Source of the DNA: an uncultured bacterium | GTDB lineage: Bacteria; Bacteroidota; Bacteroidia; Bacteroidales; Bacteroidaceae | DNA length: 64,000 nucleotides | Reading direction: 5' to 3' | Assembly (NCBI GenBank): GCA_905215345.1 | Contig: CAJMPR010000005.1 | Span: 1 to 64,000 of the forward strand | In this document: one piece after another, positions 62,708 to 64,000 of the stretch | Layout of the letters: each line of letters opens with the position of its first letter | Numbering within the stretch: position 1 is the first letter of the stretch | Notes under the pieces: generated by a model | Database searches by the model: none | What the model saw: the letters and a program-made list of their open reading frames with translations, nothing else | What the model was told of the DNA's origin: nothing | Made by a program: the position numbers and the translations under genes

Positions 62708-63970
62708 TTATTCTGCGTATTTCTTGAAAATAACACATGCGTTATGACCGCCAAATCCAAAGGTATTGGATAAAGCTACGTTCACTTCGCGCTTCTGAGC
62801 TTTGTCGAACGTAAAGTTCAGGTCATAGTCAATGTTTTCGTCATTATCACCCTCTTCATGATTGATAGTCGGAGGAACGATACCGTTCTGAATGGCAAGG
62901 ATACTTGCAATAGCTTCTACCGCACCGGCAGCACCCAACAAGTGACCTGTCATAGATTTCGTTGAACTGATGTTCAATTCATAAGCATGTTTCCCGAATA
63001 CTTCCTGAATAGCTTTTGATTCAGATATATCACCAACCGGAGTAGAAGTACCGTGTACATTGATATAATCTACTTCCTCGGGTTGCATTTCTGCATCTTC
63101 CAACGCATTCTTCATTACCAACTTAGCTCCCAAACCCTCAGGGTGAGAAGCTGTCAGGTGATGTGCATCGGCAGACATACCTACACCGGCAACTTCAGCA
63201 TATATCTTTGCACCGCGTGCTTTAGCATGTTCCAATTCTTCAAGAATCAGACAGCCACCGCCTTCACCCATTACGAATCCGTCACGGCTTGCGCTGAATG
63301 GACGGGATGCGGTTTCGGGAGAATCATTACGAGTAGATAAAGCATGCATTGCATTGAAACCACCTACACCGCAAGCGGCAATAGCTGCTTCAGAACCACC
63401 GCTTACAATTACATTGGCCTTACCCAAACGGATGAGGTTGAATGCGTCGGCAATAGCATTTGTAGAAGTAGCGCAGGCAGAACAAGTCGCATAGTTAGGA
63501 CCATGGAAACCGTACATGATAGATATTTGTCCGGCAGCAATATCCGAAATCATCTTGGGGATGAAGAACGGATTGAACTTGGGACCATTTTCTTTATTGA
63601 GAGCATAATTACCTGCTTCTTCTTCAAATGTACGGATTCCACCGATACCGGCGCCAAAAATGACACCGATTCTGTTTAAATCCTCATTTTCGACATCAAG
63701 ACCGGAATCTGTAACTGCTTGTTGAGCTACACCAATGGCATATTGAGTATACAAGTCCATCTTGCGAGCTTCCTTGCGGTCGATATATTGATTGGCATCG
63801 AAGTTTTTCACTTCACATGCAAATTGGGTCTTGAAAAGTGATGCGTCGAAATGAGTAATAGGTCCCGCTCCACTAACCCCATTCACGAGATTTTCCCAAA
63901 ATTCGGGCACTGTGTTGCCAATGGGAGTAATGGCGCCAAGACCTGTTACTACAACTCTTTTTAATTCCAT
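62708..63970 (-). CDS. fabF: 3-oxoacyl-ACP synthase II
   Basis: 420 aa starting MELKRVVVTGLGAITPIGN. The Cys-His-His catalytic triad is present: Cys in ATCSACATSTNAI, His in NVHGTSTPVGD and His in KSMTGHLLGAAGAVEA. A Gly-rich C-terminal GFGGHNACVIFKK is also typical. It elongates fatty acids by condensing acyl-enzyme with malonyl-ACP. An acpP gene is commonly found upstream of fabF and may lie just beyond the right edge. rnc follows by 7 bp. Confidence 0.97.
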   Translation of the reverse strand: MELKRVVVTGLGAITPIGNTVPEFWENLVNGVSGAGPITHFDASLFKTQFACEVKNFDANQYIDRKEARKMDLYTQYAIGVAQQAVTDSGLDVENEDLNRIGVIFGAGIGGIRTFEEEAGNYALNKENGPKFNPFFIPKMISDIAAGQISIMYGFHGPNYATCSACATSTNAIADAFNLIRLGKANVIVSGGSEAAIAACGVGGFNAMHALSTRNDSPETASRPFSASRDGFVMGEGGGCLILEELEHAKARGAKIYAEVAGVGMSADAHHLTASHPEGLGAKLVMKNALEDAEMQPEEVDYINVHGTSTPVGDISESKAIQEVFGKHAYELNISSTKSMTGHLLGAAGAVEAIASILAIQNGIVPPTINHEEGDNDENIDYDLNFTFDKAQKREVNVALSNTFGFGGHNACVIFKKYAE

Positions 63971-64000
63971 ACTAAGAAATGAATGGATTAAGATTACTTA

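Noticed and set aside
62701..62760. ATG start of rnc inside fabF
   Set aside because: It would overlap fabF by 53 bp and adds non-family residues; GTG 62700 gives the usual RNase III N-terminus.

Overview
The window looks like a chromosomal segment of a gut Bacteroides. It carries two SusC/SusD polysaccharide utilisation loci (PULs), a hybrid two-component regulator, many lipoproteins with Bacteroidales signal sequences, and repeated sigma-ABfr-type promoters (-7 box TAnnTTTG, sometimes with TTTG near -33). Housekeeping genes such as dapB, lepB, cysS, mnmA, pfkA, rnc and fabF fill the gaps. I see no rRNA, tRNA, CRISPR array, insertion sequence or phage gene.

Layout. 1-10.8 kb (minus strand): PUL 1 = susC, susD, a small lipoprotein, a GH2 enzyme, an alginate-lyase-fold/GH88 fusion and the start of a short-chain dehydrogenase. 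A divergent membrane-spanning propeller/LuxR regulator follows at 11.0-13.9 kb, and a 25-bp direct repeat 33 bp apart lies in the gap between them. 13.9-17.9 kb: dapB, two overlapping signal peptidase genes (the second has lost its catalytic residues) and a WbqC-family gene. 18.0-20.0 kb: DUF2851 protein and a small secreted protein. 20.2-24.0 kb (plus): DUF6250 protein and a PL8 chondroitin/hyaluronan lyase. 24.3-25.2 kb: a tRNA-dihydrouridine synthase. 25.3-37.3 kb (minus): PUL 2 = hybrid two-component regulator, sulfatase, susC, susD and a GH43-like protein. 37.3-39.1 kb (plus): an N-acetylhexosamine kinase and a CBM9-like protein. 39.5-46.3 kb (minus): RND efflux operon (adaptor, pump, outer-membrane factor) ending in an LpxA-like acyltransferase. 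46.6-49.8 kb: Ig-like lipoprotein, DUF3108 protein, thioesterase. 50.0-52.7 kb (plus): GH88 unsaturated glucuronyl hydrolase overlapping a second sulfatase. 52.9-64 kb: patatin/beta-barrel protein, cysS, an unexplained non-coding/small-ORF region with a strong promoter, a 22-bp tandem repeat beside a DUF6078 gene, mnmA, a GH3-family protein, pfkA, rnc and fabF.

How the genes fit together. PUL 2, the PL8 lyase, the GH88-sulfatase pair and the hexosamine kinase form a scattered glycosaminoglycan (chondroitin/dermatan sulfate, hyaluronan) system. The lyase cuts the chain to unsaturated disaccharides, SusC/SusD import them, two Ser-type sulfatases desulfate, GH88 removes the unsaturated uronate, and the kinase activates the released N-acetylhexosamine. 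The gene order resembles the chondroitin region of B. thetaiotaomicron (about BT_3324-BT_3358) as I remember it; I could not check this. PUL 1 seems to target another uronic-acid polymer and has a different kind of regulator.

The observations I find most unusual are the active/inactive signal peptidase pair, two clear candidate PUL operators, long hairpins in every gap of the efflux operon, and a possible small RNA upstream of two unrecognised small ORFs.
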